Positions 1-12,200 of a DNA stretch of 64,000 bases are shown in pieces. The stretch comes from Desmodesmus armatus (lineage: Eukaryota > Chlorophyta > Chlorophyceae > Sphaeropleales > Scenedesmaceae). The stretch is from assembly GCA_007449985.2 (NCBI GenBank), contig VIIQ02000032.1, positions 434,001 to 498,000 on the forward strand, written 5' to 3'. The notes under the pieces are model-generated. The model ran no database searches. It saw only the letters and a list, made by a program, of their open reading frames with translations, and had not been told where the DNA came from. The stretch's first letter is position 1; every line of letters starts with the position of its first letter. The position numbers were made by a program, and so were the translations under genes.

Positions 1-3000
1 CGCAGGCATGATGCTTCTGAGGCGTCCTCACCGTGTAGCTTTCAGTGAGCTTGAAGGGCTTCATGGCCACCTGGGGCACCATGGGGGCAGGGGGCCTGTA
101 GCGCAGCACCTCCTTGATCACCTGCAGGCACAGCAGACACACACTTTCAACCACATGTGCGTGTCAGACGCACTTTTGAGACTAGTCTGTCGACATCACG
201 ACATGGTCTCATGTCATGTACCTGCTGGTTGAACTTATGTGTCAACACACCATTCAGCACGCCCATACACAGACCCAAGGCAACACTGGCACATGGTGAC
301 AACGTGAAAGAAGCCCAATAGCCTGACAGACACACCAATGGCCACATTCAACTGGCAAGTGTTCACCACCATCGCCCGAGCCACACGCATCCTGCATCAA
401 CTTCCCAGACTGTCACTACCATCAACATGTACCTGGAGCCCATGCTCCAGAGTGCAAACCTGCTGGGCAAACACACCAACCACACCCACCCACCTGGCGT
501 GTGTAGGGCATCTGAGCCAGTGTCTCGCCGGTGATGGTTGCATTGAGGTCTGGCCGTGCTGCTGCCTGCTCCGCGCGCACACGCTCCAGCACGTCAGGGT
601 GCTCCGCCATCAGTGTGAGCACCCACACAAGGCTGGCAGTGCTGGCGTCCTGCACAGCACACCAACACATCACACAATGCCAGCCTCTCAAAGTCCTTGC
701 CACGTTTACTCCATTGGTCTGCACGCTTGTTTTCCCAAGCAAAGGGAGCTGATATTGAGCTTTTGTACTCAGTCATGCTGGGCATTGACCAATGGTTGTG
801 TTCCCATGTGCAACAGCTGGTCTACGCTGCAGGTGTTGCCGCAACCCTGCTGCAAGCAGGGTTACACTGCTGCTGTAAGCCTGACTGCCACTATCTCGGC
901 GTACCTGTGATGCGAACAGGAAGTCCATGACAATGTAGGCCACCTCCATGTCATGGCTGTACTTGGGTGGAGGCAGGCCTGCTGTCTCGGCCTCGGCACA
1001 CTCGGTGAGGATCTGCACAGTCCAGAAGTCCAGCAGGCAGGAGGGCTCCTTGCCAGCACGGATGGCCTGCTTGGACCGGATGGCAGCCTGCTCCAGCACC
1101 TTCAGAATGTACTTCCGGCCCTGCAAAATGTACACAAGGCAAGCCACCGCTTGGCATTGGATTGCTTGCTGACTTGAACCCATGTCATCCTGTTTCTGTG
1201 CGTCAGGGCGGTAAACTGCTAGTAGTACGCAAACAGAAGAGGTCCATCTCCCTGTCCCCTTCACATGCAGTCGTTTAACAATGCGTCAAGCCTGATGTGG
1301 AGGTGAGTGTGCATTGAAGAACCGTGCAGGCATGCTGGTGCATCACATCGAAGCTGGACAGCATCGGTGCGCACCTTCATTGCGCGCCAGACAGCGGTGC
1401 CAGGGAACTTCAGCGGGAATGTGAGGAAGCCCGCCACCATCTCCATGTAGGCATCAGTGAACTCCTTTGCAACCTTTGGGTCATCCAGGTAGGGGCCTGG
1501 CGCGTTGAAGGATCAGGATGTAAGGGAGAAAAAGGCACGGCGGCAAGACAGCATAGGTGCTCGTCAGCATCACACGCCGGCAGCAGAAGCGGCACAGCAT
1601 CATCTGGGCTATATGCTGTGAAATGCAGCAGCTGAACCACCCTTCGAAACCGAATCAAACTGGCACAGCTGCGCTGCAAGCATGCCTGTACACAGCCCAA
1701 CTTATGCAATGCGCTGCAGCCGCATGCACCAGAACAGCATCAGCTTCAAGCAGAGGCAGAGGTCTTTGTGTCAGGGCTTACCGATGAACACCTTCTGGCT
1801 GGTGGCACAGTTCATGTCGCGCACCATGTCACGGACCTCACGGGGTGTGGGGTCAGACTGGAACTCATCCAGCCAGCTGTCCAGGTGGCTGCAGGACACC
1901 ATGGGACACACAAACTGTCAGCCAGTCATCACATCACCAAAAGCTGCATCACCTGACATCGGGTTGGTGCACCAACAGGTCTGGTGAAAGACTTTGACTC
2001 AACCCTGTTGAGCTGGGGACACCCACACCCTGCCTCCCTTGTGTATTGCGGCTGTGCTGCTGCTGGCGGGCTGAGTACTGTGTTGATCACATAGACCGAC
2101 TCAAACTTGTCAGGCCAAAGGCATCATGAATGCACTGCGAGCAAGCATGCTGTGTCGACAGAGAGGGTGAGACTCACTTGCGGATGATGCCGTCCTGCTG
2201 CACGATGTACATGGACAGAGCCTTGCGGGTGAACAGTGCCAGGAAGCTCTTGCGCAGAGCCTGAAAAGGTAAGGCAGGAGCCCAGCAGTTTGATGGGGAC
2301 CAACACACAATTTGAACAGTGGTGGCCCACGGTAACAGCGGTGCCCCCAACTGTGCATGCAACCTACCAGCATGTCACCTGTTCAAATGGACTAGCGCAG
2401 CTTTAGTAAGATCCGTGGCATCTTTCATACTATGCCAGCTCTACCCCATGGAAAGCTCTGGCTGCAGTGAAAGCGCGTGGCGCGCTTGGTGCATCTGACT
2501 GTGTTGCAACATAGAAGCAGGAAGTTGGCACAGACATATTGTAGGGAAGCAGGCTTTGTCATTGAAAGCCCTGCATGAGGCTCAACCCATCCCCCCTCTG
2601 TTCGCAAGACATGAAGCAGGCACCACAGGACCCACCTTGTGCTCAGGTCCATGCATAAAGGCAATGTTGCGTGTGCCCAGAATCATCTTTGCGTTGGGGT
2701 GCAGGTCAAGCAGCAGAGTGTCCTTGCTGCAGAACACGAACAGAACAGCAACCACAGAGAATGCTTGTGTGAGTAGTAGCAGACCCATACTGTCTGAAGA
2801 GCATCAACGGCACCAATTGCAAAAGGTGTTCATGATGCAAGAATCTCACTCAGCAGGGTGCGCACATCAGCCTGAAATTTATTTGTAAAGCACTGGGGAG
2901 ATGGACCTTTCCACAATGACAGCATAAGCACCAGCATCAACCACAAGATTGCTCAAACCCTGCAGCCTGCCCAGTGCAGCCCCCAATCTTTCACAAATCT

Positions 3001-3798
3001 CTTGACAACTCAAGGCTTCGTCCCCCCCCCCTCCTTGCTTACCTATTGTGCTGGAAGACGTGCCTGATGACGGCAGGGTCTGTCACCATGACAGTGAACT
3101 TGGTCACAATGCTGTTCCAGGACAGGCCAGGGAAGGAGTAGGCGCGCTGGCGCTCCCAGAATGCATGGGGGTCCTGCACCATCTCTACAATGCTGCCAAG
3201 GAAGGGAACAGTGTAGCTGGGGCCTGGGTCATGGAAAGGGGAAGACACATGCACACGTGTTCAGTCTGTCATCCTGGCTTGATGGGGACTGTACTCAGTT
3301 GCTACCTCAGTGTGATCACACACCAGGTTTGACATAGCAGAGAGTACAATTCCTTGCATGTTGCCTGGCTTTCAAACACACAGTACACCACGCAGGCTTG
3401 CCACCTGCGTCTCCTGAGCTGCTGCAGCTGCTGTAGCTTGGAGTTGGCCCTTCAGCTAACGGTCAAACAGCACAGGAGCATGCAGCATTCGTGCTGTCAC
3501 TGCGCGCTGTCGCTGCACCAAGGTGTAGCTGCGTCGCACCTGGCAGCTGCTTGCCGCCCTTGCCAAAGCGCCCGATCTGGTACTTGACCTGCTCAAACAC
3601 CGCCAGCAGCATGATAGCTGCCATGGCCCACACCAGCACAGCTGTGGGTGTCGGCTGGGTGAATGTCTCTGGCAGCTGCTGCTTGAGCGTGACCAGAGAC
3701 GAGGCCACATGCTCAGCTGGCAAGTACTGGTTGAGCATGTTTGTGAGGTTGCTGAGGCCCAGGGCCTCATCCAGCTGCTGTGCGATCAGCAGCAGCAT
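1..3798 (-). CDS. CYP710: Sterol C-22 desaturase, cytochrome P450 family CYP710 (3' end outside window)
   Basis: Nine exons join in one frame: 3798-3540, 3223-3043, 2726-2636, 2260-2178, 1888-1782, 1496-1375, 1120-905, 649-494, 121-32, giving 435 residues. CYP710 enzymes introduce the C-22 double bond of the sterol side chain at the ER, the last steps to ergosterol or stigmasterol-type sterols. Seen: a hydrophobic N-terminal anchor (VLVWAMAAIMLLAVFE, about residues 54-69), a CYP710-like proximal segment (GPSYTVPFLGSIVEMVQDP), an I-helix segment with DASTAS in place of the usual AGxDTT, as in this family, and a K-helix ExxR in VIKEVLRYRPP. The haem-cysteine exon must lie left of base 1. The start is the first ATG of an exon carrying the membrane anchor. 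The gene is divergent from the NEPRO-like gene 843 bp away. The family call is from remembered motifs; another CYP61/710-clan P450 is the only realistic alternative. Confidence 0.9.
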
Positions 3799-4641
3799 CC
3801 TGCTGTGGGCTGTTGGAGTGGGAGGGGTCCAGCTGGTGTGGGAGGGTCACTGGGGGGCTGAGGAGTGCTGTGGTGAACAGCCGCGATGGCAACTCAGCAC
3901 CCTGCACCAACGGTGGGTTCAAGAAGCGTGCAGCATGCTCAGCACCCCTGGGGTAACCACAGCTTCGCGTGCTGGGAGTACATGAAAGGGCTGCCTGATC
4001 GAGAAGGCACCCAGTGTACTCGCAGCCCAGAACGGGTGATCAGGGTCTCCAAAAGCGTACACAGCGTACGTAATACTGTTTGAAACCCGATCAGGCCATC
4101 ACTGGCTTGCTGCTTGCCCACAGCTTGTTGTTGAGCAATGACAGCTGGACTCCCGTGTGACACGCAGCCCATCTCTGTTCACACAGATTAGCTGCTTCAC
4201 TCGAGTGCAAAGCGCATGAAGCCCCCACCTGTGCTCCTGGTGCGGCCTGAGGCCTGGCTTGTGTGCTTCGCGGTGCTCAAGCTGCTTGCAAGCAACCCAG
4301 CGCTCCAAAGCCTGTCACGCCACTGACTGATTGACAAAGAAAAGCCAGGATGGTGCCAGAACTCTGATCCCTTGGGTCTCATCCCGTTCTGGCGTTCATG
4401 GTGATCTGACGTTACTACACGTTGCTATAGAATACTGCCTATGCACTCCTTATAGAGAAGAACGGTCCTTAGTTCCAGAAACAAGCCAAACCAAACGAGT
4501 GTGGCAGTGTTTGCGTCGCCTCGGAGACATGAAAGGAGCAGCTGCACCTGGCAGCAGCAGGAGCAGCAGCAGCAGCAGCTGCACTACCTCACTTGCAGTA
4601 GTTGTAGTGACCACAAGTGACGCGTGAAGCAACAGATAGCT
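3799..4641. promoter_or_regulatory. Divergent upstream region between CYP710 and the NEPRO-like gene
   Basis: 843 bp separates two divergent start codons, so both promoters and 5' UTRs should lie here. TATAG-like strings occur near 4428 and 4450, but no transcription start can be fixed by eye. A CAG-rich stretch (4551-4580) sits just upstream of the NEPRO-like start, probably in its 5' UTR. Short open frames here show no family signature. Confidence 0.45.
4551..4580 (+). repeat. CAG-rich microsatellite in the 5' region of the NEPRO-like gene
   Basis: Imperfect (GCA)n/(AGC)n run, interrupted once by GAG, about 60 bp upstream of the ATG at 4642. Confidence 0.8.
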
Positions 4642-7330
4642 ATGAATGCATCATATCTGCCCCCACATATCGCAAAAGCAGCGGAGGTGTACGCATTGCC
4701 AGCGGCCTTCCAGTTGGTGCAAAAGGCTGACCTGCCAGCCCTGTCGGTGAGTGAGGAATTCCATGCCATGTGCCACTGTGCATCTGCATCCTGCACGTTC
4801 ACATCAGCTCAGCAGAATACATGAAAACTCTAGATGCGTTTGTGCACCACCACTGTTTCACATGGGTGTTTGCTGTGTCCCCTCCCCCTCCCAAAACACC
4901 CACGGGCCAGGTGACCCTGCAATTCCCTGACCTGTTTGATGAAGTGGCAATCCTACAAAGGCTTGAATACAAGAACAACAACCAGCACAGGGCATCAAAA
5001 CACCACCAGGCAGTCTGCCAGGTGAGGTTATTCAGTCTTTGGGCTTGCCCTGTAAAGCAGACCCTTCTGCAATTGCAAGTGGTCCCCACCCCAGGAGCTG
5101 CACCATGCGGGTCCTCTGCTGATTACTCAATCACTGTCCCAAACAAATACGCAGCGTCATCTTGCAGGCCGCCAGCCATGACCTTCACAGGCATAGTAGT
5201 GCGGCCAACACATCGCCTGTACTTGTTCCACAGGTGTTGAGAGTCTTGCGCCACTTCCAGCAGCTACAGCTGCCAGCCCTCCTGCAGTCACTCCATACAG
5301 CAGCTCAGCGCACAGCACTTCCAGAGGCTCCCGCCGACCTAGCCAACAGCAGCAAGCGCGCCCGGCGCCAGCAGCAGCCGCGAGCAGCACCAGCAGCAGC
5401 CGTGCAGCGACAGGCACTGCACCTACCCACCTTCCAAGCAGGATGTCTTGTGCTGAGATGCCTCCTATCAGGTACCCAGCTGCTGCTACACCTCCATGGC
5501 ACAATCCTCACAGCAGCACAGCACCTGTCCGGTCAGCTCAGCCGAGGCTACTTCATGCCCTACTGCCTTGTGGCTGCAGCAGCAGTGTCACGCATCCGGG
5601 TGCTGGCAACAGCAGCACTCCTGCAGCTGCTGCAGGCCTACAGCACCCTCATCCAGCTGCTGCCACTGCTGCCAGCAGCAGCTACAGCCACTGTCAGTGA
5701 TGATGACAGCACTGCGCTGTCTGCCAGCAGCGCTGGCCTACCCCAGATGCTGCAGCTGGCATGGAACGGGCCGCTGCCTGCGCTCAGGAGTATACCATTC
5801 GAGCCGGAGGGCCCGCAAAGCCTACAAGGTCTGGCTGCAGAGCTGCGGCAAGCTTACTGCATCTCTAGCTGCGGCCCTGAACAGCGGGATGGTGGTGGCG
5901 CTGTGCGGGGTGCTGAGCAGGGCGCCAGGCCAGCAGCAGCAGGCTTGGTGCCACGCAGTGGTGCTGAAGCTAGCGAGGCTGGGGTTGCAATCAGCAGGGA
6001 GGCATTTGCCCAGCAGCAGCAGCAGGGTGCACCAGCCATCAGCTTCTTTGAGGACAAGCAGCCTCAGAGAGCGGCTGATGTGGGTGATGCGGGTGTTGCA
6101 GTCAGCAGAGAGGCTTTCACGCAGCAGCTGGAGCAGCTGCAGGGCGGCATGCAGCGGCCACAGCAGCAGGCGAAGCAAAGGCCGACTCAACAGACAACTC
6201 AGCTCACTCAGCAGCAGCAGCAGCAGCGGCGGCAGCAGCAGCAGGGTGGTTCAGTCGTCGCTGTCAGCTTCTTTGAAGACAAGCAGCCACAAAGGAACCC
6301 AACTGCTGCAGGCCTTGCACAAGGGCCTACACCTGCGCAGCAGCCGCCTCTGTATACAACAGTGCCGGGGCTAGGGTTCAGCCTGGGTGGCCAGCACAAC
6401 CCCGGGCCTGATGTGTCTAACCTGCTGGGGGTGGGAGCTGCAGCAGCCACTGGTGGCTTGGCAGGGGCGCAAACAGCAGCGGGGGCGGCAGCAGCGGGGG
6501 CGCCACCTGCTGTGGTTGCGGAGCCCATGGATATTGACGGCAGCGCTGCAGAGGATCAGGAGGAGTTCTATCTGCTGTACGGCAAGCGGCCAACACCAGC
6601 CAAGGCACAGCCTCAAAGCACACAGCAGGGGCAGCAAGGGCTGCTGCAGCAAGCAGGCCCACCCCAGCCCCACCAACCCCACCAGCAGCAGCAGCAGCCT
6701 GCTCAGGGTGTGATAGTGCATCCTGTTGGGCAGTTGGGCAGCTCAGTAGGGCAAGTGCCCGGCCCCAAGGCAGGTGCCCGCAAGGGCCTGCAGGCTGCTG
6801 CTGCATGCCTGGCCATGCAGGGGGCCAACAGCAGCGACGATGGGGATGATGACATGCCAGGGCCACCTGCTGCTGCTGTTGCTGCTGTCGCTGTCCCGGG
6901 CCTGGCAACGGCTGCAACGATGCAGTCCACAGGAGCTAGCGGGGATGTGCACAGCACTCAGCAGCCTGGTGCGGCTGGGATGCAATTGCAGCAGATGCAG
7001 CAGCCTCTGCCTGCTTCAGCACCCATGCAGGCCCCAGTGGGGTTGTTGCCTCACCCACCAGCTGCTGTGCAGCCAGCAGCACTCGCCAGCCAAGGTGCTA
7101 GTGCAGCGCTGCCAGCAGCAGCTGCAGGTACAGCTGGGGGTCAGGCCCTGGGTGCTGCCAGTGCCGATGGTGAAGGGGGTGGTGTGCCTCCTCTGCTGCA
7201 GGCTGCCCTCAAGAAAAGCAAGCAGAAGCGGAAGGGGAAGCAGCAGAAGCCAGCAGCAGATGCACAGCAGGGTGCCGAGGGTGGTGCAGCTAGGGACTCA
7301 ATCCTGGATATGTTGCTGCACGGATTGTGA
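4642..7330 (+). CDS. NEPRO-like (nucleolus and neural progenitor protein family) protein
   Basis: Three exons, 4642-4746, 4911-5021 and 5234-7330, encode about 770 residues. Residues 36-190 resemble the NEPRO N-terminal domain: the block YKNNNQHRASKHHQAVCQ, then a helix-rich segment containing RGYFMPYCLVAAAAVSRIR. In animals NEPRO is nucleolar, and patient variants cause an anauxetic dysplasia like that of RMRP and POP1, which points to RNase MRP/pre-rRNA processing; that role here is inferred. The remaining 550 residues are Gln/Ala-rich low complexity with a basic tail (KKSKQKRKGKQQ) that looks like a nuclear/nucleolar localisation signal. Two copies of SFFEDKQPQR (6041-6070, 6266-6295) and two SREAF motifs (5993, 6103) form an internal repeat. 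The ATG at 4642 was chosen because the longer frame to 4624 begins with GTG. Exon joins are all phase 0. Confidence 0.72.
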
Positions 7331-9263
7331 CACTGTAAAGTATGAAAGCAGGCATTACCATCTCCGATTGCTGCGCTCATGAGTGATCACATGCAGCAGA
7401 GTTATGGTGTTGAAGGGTGCACCCACTTGGCTTGCACCTCAGCCAGCGGCTCGATCGATATGTCTGTGGTGAGCGCAGGCTAGCTTGTACAGCATTGCTG
7501 CCGCCCTGAAGGCATGCACAGCTGGTAGGTAGCCCTGGATGCTGCTGCACAAGCAGCATGCAGCCTGCCTTATCGCACTGTTGCTCTGCAGATTAGTGCT
7601 ATTGAGTTCTATAGAGGCACTTGTACATGTGATTATTCCTTTTGACAAACCTTTGCTCGGAAGCATCGCACGTGATGAGGCACTCCTGGGTAGTCACACC
7701 TCACAGCACGCTGCAGCGACATGCAAGGCTTTGCAGGGCAGATGCAGGCTTGGAAACAGATGCACCACAGCTGACACCGCAGAGCAGGGCAAGTGTATCA
7801 TCACCAACCTTCTGTTCGAACACATGTTGTTACATTGGACTTCTCAACAACAGGGCCACCTAAGCACATACAACACGCAGGTACAACGAGTAAACATGAG
7901 TACAGGCCAGAAAAACCACCTGGATGATGCCACAATCACAAAGCATTCTGGATGATGCATACAAAAGCAATGTACAACACCTTACGCCCACAGAGCTGCC
8001 ACAACAATGACCTCCATCTCACGACGAGCAGAGCATCCCTGCTGCGCATCAGGACCAGAAACATCAACAAGGCCCCACACCACAGCCGCCAGAAAACTGG
8101 TTGATGCCTTGCCACACAATGTACACGCCATACAACATAGCACCTTACTTTGCCCACACGCATAAGCACCGTTGCGCCTGCTGCTGGTGGCATTGCGATT
8201 GTGCGTGTCGATGCCACACAGCACACTCCCACTGCTGCTGTCGTACACTATCAGGCATAACACACACGATTATGATGACAGGGTTGTGGGATGCTTATGA
8301 GCAGATGTTGCACTGCAGCTATAACCCACAACCATCATAGAGCTGTCATCTGCTTCCAGCAAGCATGCCTGTAGAACCTTAGTTGAGAGCATTGCTAGAG
8401 TACACCTGCCCAGTGGTAAACCTGACCAGTAATAATTGCCGACATGCCAAACTAGTTGCACAGTTGCCCTCTCAGTCCCAGGCCAGCTTTCAAACAGGAC
8501 AATGCTACAGTGCAAGCTGTGCGCGCTGCGTGGCTGCACGCATGTGCGCACTGCGTCAGTCAAAAAGGGATCCCACCCATATATTCTCCAGGCAAAGTGC
8601 GGAATGAGGTATCAAGAGGGCCACACTAACACTTGCCCACCCCGGGTGACAAGTGACAAGAACAGAACACCACAGAACAGAGCAAAAGCATAACCCTCCA
8701 CCCAGTGATGTATGCCAGTTAGTCATCAGTGTGTAACGCCAGAAAAGGCCCTATTGGACATGAACAACACCTTCAAAATGACTGCAGCAGCACAGTTGGG
8801 CTGGCAGCATGTCCTTTTGACGCGTATAAAAAACAAAAGCAGCACAGTCTATTGGGGAGTAATGCAGGGAGAAACACACGCCACAAGGCACAGACACAAT
8901 CAATGGTTGTCGGCAGTTGGTAGGAACGCCATCAGCTGCTGTCCCACCGATCCACCGGGGGAATGGCCACTAACAAGGTACACACAGCTTTGCTAACCAA
9001 GGCTCCAGTTGGTAATCAAGGCTGGTTATGACAAGCGAACAAAGCACACCCCAGAGACCTCTGTAGCATCAAGTGCTGCAGAGAGCACTCTGACCCAAAA
9101 GCAAGCTCCATGCAAGCATCACACAAGGCAAAACACCCAATCAACTCAAAAAGCCTCCCAAGACAGGGATCATGCTTGTAGCATGCCGACGGGAACAACT
9201 GACTGCAGGTGCCAGCCTTGGCGCTAGGGAGCTGCACCCAACCCCCACCCCCAGAAAAGACAA
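7331..9263. other. Convergent intergenic region (3' flanks of the NEPRO-like gene and DEG9)
   Basis: 1.9 kb between two converging stop codons. A TGTAA lies immediately after the NEPRO-like stop (7336-7340) and another at 8732-8736. On the minus strand a TGTAA (7834-7830) could end the DEG9 transcript, implying a long 3' UTR. From about 7.6 kb the plus strand is C/A-rich, the composition seen over minus-strand transcribed introns in this window. No coding signature was seen. Confidence 0.5.
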
Positions 9264-12200
9264 TCACAGCTTGCTTGCGACGCCCTCGTCAGACCTGCCA
9301 CGGTTGGATGCCTCTGCCACCTCGTCGTCGCTCACGTCGCTGTTGTCAGTGCCACCCTGCTGGCTGGCGTCAAGTGCCATGGCACTGGGTGCGTTGCCGG
9401 GGTGAGGCCTGTCCAGGAGGCCCTTGCTGTATGCGGCAGGCACTGCGTTAACCTCCAGTATCTGCTCCTCACAGTCCTTAGCCATGTCATGGTCAATGAA
9501 CACCACCTTCGAAAGAAGGAAAGGCAGGAAAGACACCAGCATAATCAGCTGTTGCGCCCCTAAAATGTGACATGCCTACATGGGACAGCCGACAATTGTC
9601 AATGGAGGGCACCACAGAGCTGGCACTGGCAGCCAGCAAAGACAAAATCAACAGCACATCTTGCAGCCTAAGACACAAACCCTGGAAGCTCAAACGCCAT
9701 GTCAGTCTTTCTGCTACAGTAACAAACCCACCTTGTTCCACTCCAGCTCCAGCTTGATGAACCTCTCAGTACTGCTCCTGATGAGATAGGCCAGGTGCGC
9801 CAGGTTGACCACCTGCAAGACAGCACAACAAGTTGATTTGTTAGTGGTGGCTGCAACAACTTGCTGAGGCGCACCTGCAGACAGTGGGCCTTGACTGCAG
9901 CTTGATGCACATGGTGGTCGCTTGAGAACAGCCTCATCAGCTTCCATGCCACACCCTCCTTGACGCACGCACACACCCTCATGCCTGGCTGGGCACCCAT
10001 CAGCCACAAGGTACATATCCACAGCTCCATCAACAGCTACCCACCTTGGTGCCGTTGACTGCCAGCACTTGGATGTTGCCGGTGTCCTGGTAGCCCAGGT
10101 TGATGTCTGCAGCCAGCACCTTGCTCAGCACCACCACCTCCTCATCTGACTGCTGCTTGCTCTTGGCGTAGGAGGCGTGGACCAGCTTGATGGGCGCCTT
10201 GCAGCTCCAGTCAGCACCATACACACTGCAGGAAGCAAGCAAACCAGCCAGGACGAATACGTTTTGGGTGGTGGAGTGTGTCACTCATGCACAGTGCGCT
10301 GACTCGTGTATGTCCTCCATTGTACAACCCCAAGGGGCGGGGGACAGCACTATTTGCAAGCACGCCAACATATGCAACACATCAGCACTTTGCTCACCTC
10401 TTCAGGTACCAGGTGGTCAGGGGTGTGAACACCAGGCCTGCGTAAATGAAGTAGCTTGGCTTGATGTCATGAGAGTGGTTGGGCACCAGCTGGTGGGGTG
10501 TGGACAGGTGCACCTGCAGGCTGTGCGACGCCCCATCACGCCACACTTTGACCTGCAGTGGAAGTCAACACAACGGCAACAGTGAGCTGGTGTGCATGTG
10601 CGACACTGCATGTGGTTGCATGAGTAACACTGCATGTAAATATGGATGCCATGCATGTGAGAAACGCATGACAGCAGCGAGTGAGCATATGAGCTGGAGT
10701 GATGCTGCAATCTGATGCAAACATGTAGGAACTCAGTGGTGACACTCACATTGACGATGTCACCGTTGAACTGCTGGGCCACCAGGTGTCCAAAGTTGAT
10801 CCTCACAGCCTCGCGGAACAGGAAGGTGCCGTCATCAGCAATGTCCACACCTGCACACCAGCAACAGCGACAGGAAACAATGTCAGCGAGCACGGCAGCA
10901 CACAACATGGAGATGATGCCGCTGTCTTTGCAAATAGCACCCTGCTGTGCAACACGTGATCAAGCAAGCTTTGCTGGCGCTCAAGCTTGGGGCTTACACA
11001 CCCAGGACTGGCACTGAGCCTCACCGTTGAAGCTGGTGAGGACGTCGCCAGCGCGCAGCACGCGGGAGGCCTCAAACATGGGCTCCGTCTTGGTGATAAA
11101 GACGCCTGTCAGGCCCTTGGGCATGCCCAGTGCTGCCTTCATGCCTGGGTTCTCCAGGGACTGCCAGCTGATGCCCATCTCACAGAACCCTGGAGCACAG
11201 AAACATAGGCGGTTGAGAATGTGCAGGACAGCATGTCAACTGAGAAAGTACAGGGTTTGGGCCAGCGACCACGATCAACAAGGATGCATGCGCGCATGGG
11301 GCAATACTTTTGCTGGAAAAAGGGACAGAGTGGCTGTCGCATGCTGGGTAGGACCCACGAGGTAACTGCCCCGACGGGGCTCCTCAAGGTGATGGAATCA
11401 GCAGTCGCAGGCTGGGAATCCGCTAAAGACTCAACCAGCCTGTCAATGTTGGGTGTTGCTGGTTTGAATATGCATCCACAGACGCTGTGCCGCCGAGGCG
11501 GCACAGCAGGATGCTCAGCTCCAGCAGGCTGCCTGTGCCCGGCTAAAGGCACTTTGCAACCCCACCCGTATCTAGCACTTGCAATTCTCCAAGCTCTCCA
11601 AAGCGTGACGACCGGTCAAGCTTGCGAAGCATGCTCGACACAAGGTGAAACAGCGATACCAAGTGACGAAGTGTTGCAGGATGTGCTGACCATGGGGATG
11701 CTGGCCTCACCTGTGTACTTGCCGTTCCTCTCCAGGTCCTCCAGGAAGTGGTTGATGACTGGCACTGGGATGATGTAGCCAATGTTCTCACCAGATGTCA
11801 GGCACTGGAAGGCGATGCCCACCACGTGGTCACCAAGCAGCACGGGACCGCCGCTGTTGCCGCTGTTGATCTGCAGAGGCGCAACAGTCACAGCAGGGGG
11901 TCGGGTGATGCAGAATACAAACTCAGCCCAGCATTAGCACAGTATTTTACGCAAGCCAGCCGCATATGCCAGTGCAACACCGTACAATGCAACAGCTGCA
12001 CTCATCCAAGCAAACTAATCATCCAAGTGTTGCTCACCGCTGCGTCCACCTGGATGGCCAGCAGAGTGGTGCGCCCATGGCTGTAGTTGGACCTGCAAAC
12101 AGTACATACATCCGTGAGTGCGTCAGTCCACTGCTTGTGCACATCCTGCCTGCAGGCAGCAGACAAGGCTGCCAGCCACTGTTGAGTCGATATAACTATC

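Noticed and set aside
5496..6374. 292-codon plus-strand frame inside the NEPRO-like gene
   Set aside because: Shadow frame of the CAG-rich third exon; the NEPRO motifs are in the other frame.
11360..11480. tRNA-like or structured-RNA candidate in a DEG9 intron (CCCCGACGGGG hairpin)
   Set aside because: One strong hairpin only; no cloverleaf, anticodon arm or T-loop could be built.
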